Assembly: GCA_018714725.1 (NCBI GenBank)
Contig: DVMZ01000056.1
Span: 1 to 29,907, forward strand
DNA: 29,907 bases
Direction of reading: 5' to 3'
From: Candidatus Scatosoma pullistercoris
GTDB lineage: Bacteria > Bacillota > Clostridia > Christensenellales > Borkfalkiaceae
Shown here: positions 18,201 to 24,895 of the stretch, piece after piece
Layout: each line of letters starts with the position of its first letter
Numbering within the stretch: the stretch's first letter is position 1
Notes under the pieces: generated by a model
What the model was told of the DNA's origin: nothing
The model's input: the letters and a program-made list of their open reading frames with translations, nothing else
Databases searched by the model: none
Translations under genes and position numbers: made by a program

Positions 18201-21141
18201 TACCAGCGATCCTTACGGCGTATTCAGAATCAATAAAGTCATTATCGAGTACATCAATCGTCTGCCTGAAAGCGCAACGACGGGCTATCCGCTCTGGAAC
18301 ATTCATAAGGGCTGGGGAATCGTCAACGGCGTCTATGCCGTGGGCGTGAGCAAACTCTATCAGAACGTGGGTGAAAATCTGGGCGAAACGGACGTTTACG
18401 ACGTGTTTGACACCTGGGAGGCGTTCCGCGCGGAGAATATCGGGTTTGCGGCATGGGACAATGATTTCTGGAATATCGTCAACGGACTTCCCGTTCCCGC
18501 TCGTCTGGCGGAAAATGCCGGAACGCCGGAAATCCTCAATACGGAACTTTCCGTCTCCGCAAACGGGGCGGTGAAAATCGATTGCGCGGATCCCTATACT
18601 ACGTTTACGCTTGACGCGGCCGCACTGGAAGCCGGATTCACGATTTCCGGCAGAACGGTTTCCGTTCCCGCCGACGCGTCCGGAAAATCCTTTACGGTTA
18701 CGGTAACCTCTGCCATTAACGGGAATACTTCCTCCAAGACCTTCCATGTCATCGCGACGCAGTTTGTCGACGTGGAGGAAGAGACCGCAATCGATATGAC
18801 GGCGGCCGGAAACATTACTTTCGACCTCGGCAAATATCAACTGGCGGGTACCGTTGTTTCCGCGACGATCGGCGAGGAATCCTTCTCTTCCGTAACGTTT
18901 GAAGGCGGAGTGCTGACGCTGGACAGAGGCGCTTTGTCCGGGAAATTCGGCGAGGAAATCATCGTGCTCACGCTGAAATCGGGCGAAGGCGGCGCGGAAG
19001 TCCTCACGACGGTCAACATTCCGGTGCTGCTGGTCACCAAGTATATCGCCACGAGCGATGATCTTGTGAATCTGAAAAATTATACCGTTTCTTCGGGCGG
19101 CGCGCTCGGCGGGTATTTTGTCCAGACAGCGGATATCGACGTCGGCGGGAACCGGATCGGTTTCGGCGGATTCAGTACGCAGTGGGACGATTCCTTCTGC
19201 GGCGTGTATGACGGCGGCGGCTATGTGATCTACAACGCCGTGCAGGGCACCAATGCGGGGTTGTTTTCCAGCATGGTGGGCGGCGCGGTGGTGCGCAACG
19301 TGACGTTCATGAACGCACAGCTTACCGGCGAAGGCGGTTTCATCGTCACCGGGCTTTATGATTCCACGATTGAAAACGTGGTGGTTTACGGCAGTATTGC
19401 AGCGGGCGTCAGCGGCGCGAACTGGGCGCCGGCCAGTCTGGTTGTCAGCAAAGCCTATGAAAACGCCACGGTGAAGAACTGTCTTGTCGTCCTGAAAAAT
19501 CACGAGCTGACCGGCGCAAATTATGCGGGTATGATCATCGGCGACGATCAGTCGAACGGCACTTTGACGATCGAGCACTGCATTGCCGTCAATCTGAAAA
19601 ATGCAGCAGACAAAGACGGATATGTCATTCCCGCAATCGGGGCGAACGGTTCGGGCGGCAGACTTGCCGAGGGGACCGACACCGATACGGTGCACACCTT
19701 CCACGGCTGGGCGGAATATCTCGCCTGGGCGAAGGGAAAGGATTTATCCGGCTATAACGGTACGGCTTGGGAATTCCTTGAAAATACCGTGCCCGTGACG
19801 ACGGCGGATTCTTTGCGGAAAGAACTTGCGAAGCTGGAGACGGGCGGGATTCCCGCAACCGTCCCCGCGGGAGAGGCTTCCGTGATTGTTCTCAACAATC
19901 TCGGCTACTATGCGGATTATGCGTTTGAAAATTCCGCGGAAGGCATTTCGCTGGAAAATGGCGTCATTACGGTGACGGAATCCTTTGCGGGAAGCGTGAC
20001 GCTGAAACTGACGGCGCTCCTCGACGAAACCGGGAATGTGACCATTACCATTCAGGCGGCGGAAACGATAAGCCTTTCAGAAATCTCCGAAATCGAACTC
20101 AACAATACTTCGGCAATCAACCGGATCGATCTTTCGTCTGCGGGAGCGCTCGGCACCCTTCAGAGCCTGACTCTGGACAGAAAAACGATCGCCGCGGCTC
20201 TGGACGGAACGACGCTGACTCTGTCCGACGCGACGGCGGATATGGCAATGCAGTGGGGAGAAAAGACTCTGGTGCTCACGCTCGCGCTTGACGGGGGCGG
20301 GGTCAAGACGATCAACATCCCCGTGCTGGTCATCACGAAAGTGCTGAGAACGGCCGACGACGTCCTCGCCTGGAACGAGCTTTCGTATGCGGCGGACAGC
20401 GCCAACACCTTCTGGGCCGGATACTTTGTGCTCGGCAACGATGTGGATATGGCGGGCAAGAATTACGAAGGAAAGTTCTGGTACGGAAATATGCACGATA
20501 CGAACACCTGGACGCCGTTGCCGCAGTATGCGGGGCTGAATTTCCGCGACGGCAACAGCGGCGGATTCCGCGGCGTGTTCGACGGACGGGGATTCACGAT
20601 CGATAAACTCAATATCACGACCTGGACGGGAAGTTTCTGCGGCCAGATCGCGCAGGCCGGAATTATTCGGAACGTCGTATTTACCAATACCACAGTCGCT
20701 GCAGGCGCCAGCCTGATCTCCGTGGGCGGAAACGGCAGAATCGAGAATATCTATGCACACATTTCGTCTATTGGCGCAGGCGGCGGAGCTGATACCAGCG
20801 GAGTCTTCTTCGGCTCCGATACGATGGCCGCGGCGAGGGTGGTCAACTGCTTTGTGAAATTTGATTCCGCTCCCGCAGTGGGAACGGCCGGCTTTACGGG
20901 AATGGGGTCCTATCATCTCGGGTACGGAATTCTCAACAACGTGTATGCGGTCGGGATTCCTGCGGAGCAGGCGATCAGAGTCATTTCCAATGCGGGTGGC
21001 GGCGACGTATACGGCGCCTATGCTACGGCTTCGGAATTCGCGCAGGCGGTCACCGTGAGCGCGGAAAACGGTTGGGATATGAATTTCTGGACGGTCGGAT
21101 CTGACGGATTGCCCCTTCCCAAAACGCTTGTTTCCGAATGA
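15250..21141 (+). CDS. Giant lipoprotein: Big2-like domains plus four linker/beta-helix units
   Basis: Surface lipoprotein of 1963 residues. The signal peptide ends in AVAC (Cys25), followed by a Ser-rich tether. Ig-like domains lie at ~40-115 (Big2-like, ending GSATVTAEAGSASASCAVTV), ~118-215 and ~217-312 (Big2-like, EGTATIVGTYENN). Four units follow, each a beta-sandwich linker and a module of roughly 250-265 residues with GLUG-like turns (FRGIFDGKGYNIDNL, VIRNVSFTN, IENIYAHI), suggesting a right-handed beta-helix. Modules are at ~399-665, ~842-1090, ~1262-1525 and ~1697-1963; the first and last are strikingly alike. No catalytic residues can be named. Such folds bind or cut polysaccharides or act as adhesins. 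AAGGAG precedes the ATG. It ends the operon. Confidence 0.85.
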   Translation: MKRKNYLATLSVALLALFGTAAVACGKVVDSSQSSSDSSVSDPLVTISQTSLELDLYESFQLTAEAVNTDEAIVWSTSDSSIVTVANGLVTAQQVGSATVTAEAGSASASCAVTVFNSGTAPVMVLNQEEVSVAKDGEFTVSVHTEWKGEPISEAISYTWELAEGEDGRYASVTPSEDGSSAVIKGLEYGETAFYVSAEVRGAVLVKKVTVKVRNVDITFSVENLTPSAGSYIADVSLVETPGDSAAVTPEVSVYDKGTLVPDAAIAWTSEDETIAVVDENGTITALKEGTATIVGTYENNTVKITVNAYRPQIALSQQVEIETAIGGTIEVEESLLGEITGARLDGTDVYLSHDSDANSVTLDLNKLPQDLGKMGDGKQLVIDTDKAQYVMEACVYTKILRTPEDVLKWNDWSYAADSANTYWSGYFVLGNNIDMAGYDYEGRFWYGNMHDTNTWTVLPQYAGLNFRDGKTGGFRGIFDGKGYNIDNLHITTWTGSFCGQIAQAGVIRNVSFTNVRLEGAAALISVGGNGTIENIYAHIASAVTGNSGNSDRTGVFFAGDSMAESRVNNCFVDFGSIPAAGDKGFVGLGSFHLGYGILNGVYGVGIAPEQAILQISSIGGGDTYGGFVSYGDFLRQGIDLSGWDTDFWSVENGIPYPKNLPFPEGVIPEVTTEQYTGTGVTVTLNGLSKYDVVTLSEETEKLGITVSGNLLTVPDGVEKGSLISFSVSSVFDPEKKIDLALSVVESRSLQLEDAVDVEIEAGETFTVDLGGLASGIEGTLCGVTMDNKAFENISYSDGKLVIGSANLVGNWGEKTIVAEFRLEEDGVLSSMTLVSIPLDIVTMIINDEAELNRFLEVAKENAVGNSWAGIYKLGNDIVCEGTYSARSASGDTRGAMGVACGFNGTFDGCGYTIYNLHTVGDSGGFVAPLGEHGVLKNVSFINAKNTGNGAFISSTGAGTVENVFIQIDITPNALSWNTGSSVITSDPYGVFRINKVIIEYINRLPESATTGYPLWNIHKGWGIVNGVYAVGVSKLYQNVGENLGETDVYDVFDTWEAFRAENIGFAAWDNDFWNIVNGLPVPARLAENAGTPEILNTELSVSANGAVKIDCADPYTTFTLDAAALEAGFTISGRTVSVPADASGKSFTVTVTSAINGNTSSKTFHVIATQFVDVEEETAIDMTAAGNITFDLGKYQLAGTVVSATIGEESFSSVTFEGGVLTLDRGALSGKFGEEIIVLTLKSGEGGAEVLTTVNIPVLLVTKYIATSDDLVNLKNYTVSSGGALGGYFVQTADIDVGGNRIGFGGFSTQWDDSFCGVYDGGGYVIYNAVQGTNAGLFSSMVGGAVVRNVTFMNAQLTGEGGFIVTGLYDSTIENVVVYGSIAAGVSGANWAPASLVVSKAYENATVKNCLVVLKNHELTGANYAGMIIGDDQSNGTLTIEHCIAVNLKNAADKDGYVIPAIGANGSGGRLAEGTDTDTVHTFHGWAEYLAWAKGKDLSGYNGTAWEFLENTVPVTTADSLRKELAKLETGGIPATVPAGEASVIVLNNLGYYADYAFENSAEGISLENGVITVTESFAGSVTLKLTALLDETGNVTITIQAAETISLSEISEIELNNTSAINRIDLSSAGALGTLQSLTLDRKTIAAALDGTTLTLSDATADMAMQWGEKTLVLTLALDGGGVKTINIPVLVITKVLRTADDVLAWNELSYAADSANTFWAGYFVLGNDVDMAGKNYEGKFWYGNMHDTNTWTPLPQYAGLNFRDGNSGGFRGVFDGRGFTIDKLNITTWTGSFCGQIAQAGIIRNVVFTNTTVAAGASLISVGGNGRIENIYAHISSIGAGGGADTSGVFFGSDTMAAARVVNCFVKFDSAPAVGTAGFTGMGSYHLGYGILNNVYAVGIPAEQAIRVISNAGGGDVYGAYATASEFAQAVTVSAENGWDMNFWTVGSDGLPLPKTLVSE
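16447..17236 (+). repeat. Intragenic repeat, copy 1 (beta-helix module 1)
   Basis: Encodes the module starting ILRTPEDVLKW. It is alignable almost end to end with 20341-21126, in both DNA and protein, with blocks such as WYGNMHDTNTW, LPQYAGLNFRDG and TTWTGSFCGQIAQAG identical in both. Confidence 0.85.
20341..21126 (+). repeat. Intragenic repeat, copy 2 (beta-helix module 4)
   Basis: Encodes the module starting VLRTADDVLAW, the partner of 16447-17236. By eye it is much closer to module 1 than either is to modules 2 and 3, which lie between them. Confidence 0.85.
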
Positions 21142-21221
21142 CGGACGGCGTTTGGCGTCCGTAAGGAAGGAGAAGGGGTGATTTTCCGACGGAAGCCCGT
21201 TCTTCCGACGTGACGGAATAT

Positions 21222-21265
21222 AAGGATTCAGCCGCGCTTTCAATTAAAAGCGCGGCTGAAAGGAT
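21222..21265. repeat. Perfect palindrome flanked by AAGGAT direct repeats
   Basis: A 13-bp stem (21228-21240 with 21247-21259) and a CAATTA loop. The 6-base sequence AAGGAT abuts it on both sides (21222-21227 and 21260-21265). It could be a weak terminator or a tiny inserted palindromic element; the flanks look like a target-site duplication but may be chance. Confidence 0.5.
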
Positions 21266-21347
21266 CTGCCCGAAGCGGAGCGCGCCGGGCGGCAGAGAAA
21301 TTCCGGGAGGCGTTAGGGAGCGCATTGCTCTTTTGCGACCGGAACGG

Positions 21348-21382
21348 AAAAAGCCGGACTGTAAGAAACAGCCCGGCTTTTT
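21348..21382 (+). terminator. Rho-independent terminator of the surface-protein operon
   Basis: AAAAAGCCGG (21348-21357) pairs with CCGGCTTTTT (21373-21382). An A/C mismatch and CTGT/ACAG (21359-21362 with 21368-21371) continue the stem around an AAGAA loop. The T-run is part of the stem end. It lies about 200 bases after the giant gene. Confidence 0.85.
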
Positions 21383-21426
21383 ATAAATTTACTTGGGGGA
21401 TGAGCGTTGTTTAAGAATACACTCAT

Positions 21427-21478
21427 TTTATTGCATTCGTTGAATTTTGTCAATGACTTTTACGGGCGATGCAATAAA
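21427..21478. repeat. 10-bp inverted repeat upstream of the MFS promoter
   Basis: TTTATTGCAT (21427-21436) and ATGCAATAAA (21469-21478) are perfect inverted copies 32 bases apart, about 80 bases upstream of the MFS -35 box. This could be a two-site operator or a long hairpin; chance is possible in this AT-rich stretch. Confidence 0.4.
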
Positions 21479-21555
21479 TTTGCCTCGGGAATCGCTTAAA
21501 ATTCTGGTCTTTCACGAAATTTTTTCACCTGCCCGCAAAAGGGTTTGTAAAAAAC

Positions 21556-21584
21556 TTGAAATTCTCTTCGGGCAATGTTATAAT
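21556..21584 (+). promoter_or_regulatory. Extended -10 promoter for the MFS gene
   Basis: TTGAAA (21556-21561), a 17-base spacer, then TATAAT (21579-21584) preceded by TGT (extended -10). Transcription would start near 21591, giving a leader of about 200 bases to the ATG at 21791. Confidence 0.78.
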
Positions 21585-21790
21585 AAATCATACCTTGCAA
21601 ATGCAAATATTGATGAGAGGAAGGCAAAACCGTCCGTGTGTCCGTCCCCCGCAAAGGGAAGTTTTTGAAAAGAGTTCCGCTCCCCGCCGGCCGGAAGACA
21701 GGCTCTCCGTTTGGTAGTATAAAGAAAGAGAACGGGGCAGGGGTGAGACGAACGCGTTTTTGCAGACGGGGTTCCTTCGGGTCAAAGTTC

Positions 21791-23026
21791 ATGTATTCGT
21801 TTTTATTGGCAATCATTTATCTCGCGTTTATCAGCCTGGGGCTTCCCGATTCCCTCCTCGGTTCCGCGTGGCCGACGATGCAGCCATATCTTGGCGTTCC
21901 GTCTTCGTGGGCGGGCATTGTCACCATGATCATTTCGGGCGGCACGATCTGTTCCAGTCTCCTGTCCGACCGGTTGACCAAAAAACTGGGGACGGGCGTG
22001 GTGACGGCGGTGAGCGTGGCCCTCACGGCCGCGGCGTTGTTCGGGTTTTCTCTGTCGGACAGATTCTGGATGCTCTGTCTCTGGGCGGTGCCTTACGGGT
22101 TGGGCGCGGGCGCCGTAGACGCCGCGCTGAACAATTATGTGGCGGTGCATTATTCCTCCCGGCAGATGAGCTGGCTGCATTGCTTCTGGGGCATCGGTAC
22201 CATCATCAGCCCTTATATCATGAGCTATGCGCTTTCGGCGGCGCAGTGGCGGGACGGCTATCGCTGGGTGTCCTTTATACAGATCGGCATCGCGCTGCTC
22301 CTGTTCTGCTCGCTTCCATTCTGGAAGCGCCGCGCTTCGGGGGCGGGGGAAAAGGCGGCGCCGCTCGGCTTGAAGAATACGCTGAAAATCCGGGGCGTGC
22401 CGCAGCTCCTCATCGGATTTTTTGCCTACTGTGCGGCGGAGTCTACGATCATGCTCTGGGCGAGCAGTTATCTCGTATCGGTTCGTTCTGTCACCGAACA
22501 GCGCGCGGCCGCTTTTGCGTCGCTGTTTTTCATCGGCATCACGACGGGGCGTTTTCTCTCCGGACTGATTTCCGTGAAACTGGGCGACAAAACGCTGATC
22601 CGGGCGGGGACGGTGATCGGCGCCGCGGGAATCCTGCTTTTGTTGCTTCCCGTTTCTTCGGAGTATCCGGCGCTGATCGGACTGGTCGTGATCGGGCTGG
22701 GATTTGCGCCCGTCTATCCTTCCGTCATTCATTCCACGCCCGATCATTTCGGCGCGGACAATTCGCAGGCGATCATCGGCGTGCAGATGGCCAGCGCTTA
22801 TATCGGTTCTACATTTGCGCCGCTCTTGTTCGGCGTTCTGGCAGACGCCGCCGGAATCTCTCTGATGCCTTTCTGGCTGATCGCTTTTGTCGGGCTGATG
22901 ATTTCGATGTTTGAATGGACCGAACGCTCGGTGGCCCGGCGCAAACGGGCGGAAAACTGTTCGGCCGGGGGCGGTGAAGCGCAACCGTCCGGGACGGAAA
23001 AGACGGGGGAGGAATCGGGAAGATGA
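21791..23026 (+). CDS. MFS transporter, FucP-like sugar permease family
   Basis: Integral membrane transporter with about twelve helices (411 residues from 21791). The frame is open upstream to GTG 21638, but those 51 residues are basic and unlike a transporter N-terminus; the first helix starts right at MYSFLLAIIYLAF. The ribosome site at 21791 is weak, so the start is uncertain. Recognisable stretches are SLGLPDSLLGSAWP in helix 1, DRLTKKLG in the helix 2-3 loop, and GLGAGAVDAALNNYVA with WLHCFWGIG, typical of the fucose-permease-like branch (family knowledge). A sugar or related solute is likely, but the substrate cannot be read. The N-terminal and C-terminal halves are separated by a basic loop (FWKRRASGAGEK). 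The tail is hydrophilic and Glu/Gly-rich. Confidence 0.85.
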   Translation: MYSFLLAIIYLAFISLGLPDSLLGSAWPTMQPYLGVPSSWAGIVTMIISGGTICSSLLSDRLTKKLGTGVVTAVSVALTAAALFGFSLSDRFWMLCLWAVPYGLGAGAVDAALNNYVAVHYSSRQMSWLHCFWGIGTIISPYIMSYALSAAQWRDGYRWVSFIQIGIALLLFCSLPFWKRRASGAGEKAAPLGLKNTLKIRGVPQLLIGFFAYCAAESTIMLWASSYLVSVRSVTEQRAAAFASLFFIGITTGRFLSGLISVKLGDKTLIRAGTVIGAAGILLLLLPVSSEYPALIGLVVIGLGFAPVYPSVIHSTPDHFGADNSQAIIGVQMASAYIGSTFAPLLFGVLADAAGISLMPFWLIAFVGLMISMFEWTERSVARRKRAENCSAGGGEAQPSGTEKTGEESGR

Positions 23027-23073
23027 AAAAGTTCGTCTCTCATCGGAGAGATTTCGCGCGGGAAGGGGCATAA
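23023..23073 (+). other. Possible 16-residue micro-ORF overlapping the MFS stop
   Basis: ATGA overlaps the MFS stop, and a GGGGGAGG purine run at 23005-23012 lies about 10 bases before the ATG. The peptide MKKFVSHRRDFAREGA is short and basic. Nothing supports it beyond the overlap and the purine run, so this is a weak call. Confidence 0.15.
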
Positions 23074-23241
23074 AAATCCTCCGCACGGGACATAGTATCG
23101 GTAGATTGAGTTTCAGAAGGGGCGCGGAAAGCGGATTTTTGCGGCTTTACGGAATCTCGGAACGGTTATGCGGTTCCGGTAAACAGTTCGTTTTTGCGGA
23201 ACGCGCATAAATGATAAAAATATTATAAATGGGAGGTTGTT

Positions 23242-23496
23242 ATGGCTTGGTGGGAAAGTGCATTGATCATCATCGGCATTGCGTTGCTTGTATTTGTGGC
23301 GCTGAAACTTCTGAAAGTGAGTTTCAAAGTGCTTTGGAAATTGCTGATCAACGCCCTGGTGGGCGGCGTGGTCCTTTGGCTGCTGAATCTCATTCCGGGC
23401 GTGGATATGCCGATTAACTGGCTGACGACGATTGCGACGGGGTTGTTCGGCGTACCGGCGGTCTTTATTATTTTCCTCGTGAGTCTTTTCCGGTAA
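23242..23496 (+). CDS. bofA: Pro-sigma-K processing inhibitor BofA-family protein
   Basis: Small membrane protein (84 residues). In Bacillus, BofA holds the SpoIVFB protease inactive until the forespore signal, delaying sigma-K activation. Here two to three hydrophobic helices are visible, and the family core LLINALVGGVVLWLLNL followed by PINWLTTIATGLFGVPAV matches BofA. GGGAGG at 23230-23235 precedes the ATG. In Bacillus it sits by recR, but here it stands alone between an MFS gene and a YkvI-like gene. Its presence suggests endospore ancestry but does not prove that this organism sporulates. Confidence 0.85.
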   Translation: MAWWESALIIIGIALLVFVALKLLKVSFKVLWKLLINALVGGVVLWLLNLIPGVDMPINWLTTIATGLFGVPAVFIIFLVSLFR

Positions 23497-23516
23497 ATCG
23501 GAGGACGAATGGACGT

Positions 23517-23555
23517 GCGCAGCCGCCGCGGCATTGCCGCGGCGGCTGCGCTTTT
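23517..23555 (+). terminator. Very strong terminator after bofA
   Basis: A perfect 16-bp GC-rich stem (23517-23532 with 23536-23551) with an ATT loop, followed by TTTT. It lies 20 bases after the bofA stop. Confidence 0.9.
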
Positions 23556-23776
23556 CAATTTCGCTTGCGAAGGATGTCATTCGTAGATAGTGCTTTCTTT
23601 CGCGGAAAATCTGCTTTTTAACCGTTCGTTACAGCCCTGCCCGTGCGCCAGCTGCTTCGGGCGGATTCTTTTTATGAAAGCGGAGCGGAAAATTTACGCA
23701 TGCGCGTTCTAAATATTGCGCCGGCCGCGTTAAATAGAAAAGAGCTTGAAAAAAACGGGCGTGCGGGAGGCGGAAC

Positions 23777-24835
23777 ATGAAAAAGGCGGACGGGGCGGGC
23801 GCATTGTTTACGGCGGTGGGTACGGTGGTCGGCGCGGGGTTTGTCTCGGGGAGAGAACTTCTCCAGTTTTTCGGCTGTTTCCGCCTTTCCGCCGTCTGGT
23901 GCGCGGGAATCCTGTTTTTTGCGGGATTCTTTTTATTTATGCGGTTGGGACGTCGTTTCGGCGGGTTTGAGGGCGCGTTGAAAGGCGTGTTCGGGCGATT
24001 TTCCCGGCCGGTGAAATGGGTGATTTTATTCGGATCGTTTGTCTCCTGCGCGGGCATGCTGTCCGCGTCCAACGCTCTGGAACCGCAGGCAAAGCCCTTT
24101 TTGTCGCTCGCATTTCTCGCCGTCGCCTGTTTAGTATCGGAACGGGGAATGAAGGGGATCGGCGCGCTGAATCTGGCCATTGTGCCGCTGTTGCTCGTCT
24201 GCGTGACGCTTCTCGTGGCCTCCCGCGGTGCGTTTTCACGGCCCGAATCTCCCGAGGCGGATTTTCCGTCGTTGCTTTCCGTGGCACTGTATGTGTGCCT
24301 GAATGTCTTTCTGTCCATGCCCGTGCTCTGCGAGCTGGGCGCGCACACCGAAGAGGGCGGGGCAGGGCTTTGCGCAGCGGCCGCACTGATCATCGCCGCC
24401 GCGATCGGTCTGATTCTGTCCGCGGTTTGCTCGGACAAAAATTCCTATCCCTGCGATCTGCCGCTTGCCTATATTCTGAACGGGGCAAAACTGTTTTCGC
24501 TGTTGGCCTCCGGCGGTATGCTCACCACTCTGATTTCCTCCTTTTATCCGCTGTACGCGCCCGCGGGGCGGCGCCTGGGATTCTGGGGGAAAGCGGGATT
24601 GTTTGCCGCGGCGGAGCTCTGCTCGTTTATCCGTTTCGGGCGCATAGTGGCCGAAGTGTACCCGATGCTCGGCATTTTCGGCGTGTTCGTCACTTTGGCT
24701 TCGGGGATTGTGTGGGCAAAGGGAAGCGTCTTTTTTTCGTCGGCGGGCGCCGCGCCGCCGGATTCCGGCCGGAAAACAAAAAGCGTGAAGGTTTTTATAA
24801 AAGATTTTATAAAAGAACGGAACGATTTTTATTGA
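23777..24835 (+). CDS. YkvI-like membrane transporter
   Basis: Polytopic inner-membrane protein of 352 residues with about ten helices, related to the YkvI family of the LeuT-fold (amino acid/sodium symporter) superfamily. The N-terminal motif GTVVGAGFVSGRELLQFF is the family signature; the broken first helix at GAGF is where sodium and substrate bind in relatives. The substrate is unknown, with amino acids or small ions possible. GGAGG at 23766-23770 is 6 bases before the ATG. A basic tail (GRKTKSVKVFIKDFIKER) is cytoplasmic by charge. The 3' end holds the -35 box of the next gene. I saw no convincing promoter in the 220 bases upstream. Confidence 0.82.
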   Translation: MKKADGAGALFTAVGTVVGAGFVSGRELLQFFGCFRLSAVWCAGILFFAGFFLFMRLGRRFGGFEGALKGVFGRFSRPVKWVILFGSFVSCAGMLSASNALEPQAKPFLSLAFLAVACLVSERGMKGIGALNLAIVPLLLVCVTLLVASRGAFSRPESPEADFPSLLSVALYVCLNVFLSMPVLCELGAHTEEGGAGLCAAAALIIAAAIGLILSAVCSDKNSYPCDLPLAYILNGAKLFSLLASGGMLTTLISSFYPLYAPAGRRLGFWGKAGLFAAAELCSFIRFGRIVAEVYPMLGIFGVFVTLASGIVWAKGSVFFSSAGAAPPDSGRKTKSVKVFIKDFIKERNDFY

Positions 24836-24860
24836 TTTGATGTCTTTGATGTGGTATGAT
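24832..24860 (+). promoter_or_regulatory. Extended -10 promoter for the GH20-like gene
   Basis: TTGATT (24832-24837), a 17-base spacer, TATGAT (24855-24860) preceded by TGG (extended -10). The -35 box overlaps the stop of the YkvI-like gene. AAGGAG at 24883-24888 lies 7 bases before ATG 24896. Confidence 0.72.
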
Positions 24861-24895
24861 ATTGGTGCCCGGGAAACGGGGGAAGGAGACGGATT

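Larger units (their letters stand above)
21142..21790 (+). other. 650-base noncoding region with hairpins, terminator and MFS promoter/leader
   Basis: No credible gene is seen. From left to right it holds a 7-bp hairpin at 21141-21162 with no T-run, a perfect 13-bp hairpin at 21228-21259, a terminator at 21348-21382, an inverted repeat at 21427-21478, a promoter at 21556-21584, and a leader of about 200 bases with a GAGGAAGG at 21616-21623. An open frame from GTG 21638 runs into the MFS gene, but its first 51 residues are basic and low-quality. Confidence 0.6.

Noticed and set aside
15250..21141. Giant protein as a nonribosomal or polyketide synthase, or a dockerin/cohesin scaffold
   Set aside because: It has a lipoprotein signal and only beta-rich repeat modules; no carrier, condensation, dockerin or cohesin motifs are seen.
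21591..21790. Riboswitch or T-box in the MFS leader
   Set aside because: I could not match any known conserved core, and no terminator/antiterminator pair is evident just before the gene.
21638..21790. N-terminal 51-residue extension of the MFS protein from GTG 21638
   Set aside because: The stretch is basic and repetitive, and the first membrane helix starts at Met 21791; kept only as an alternative.
23517..23551. GC-rich palindrome as an attachment or recombination site
   Set aside because: It directly follows bofA and is followed by a T-run, which a terminator explains fully.
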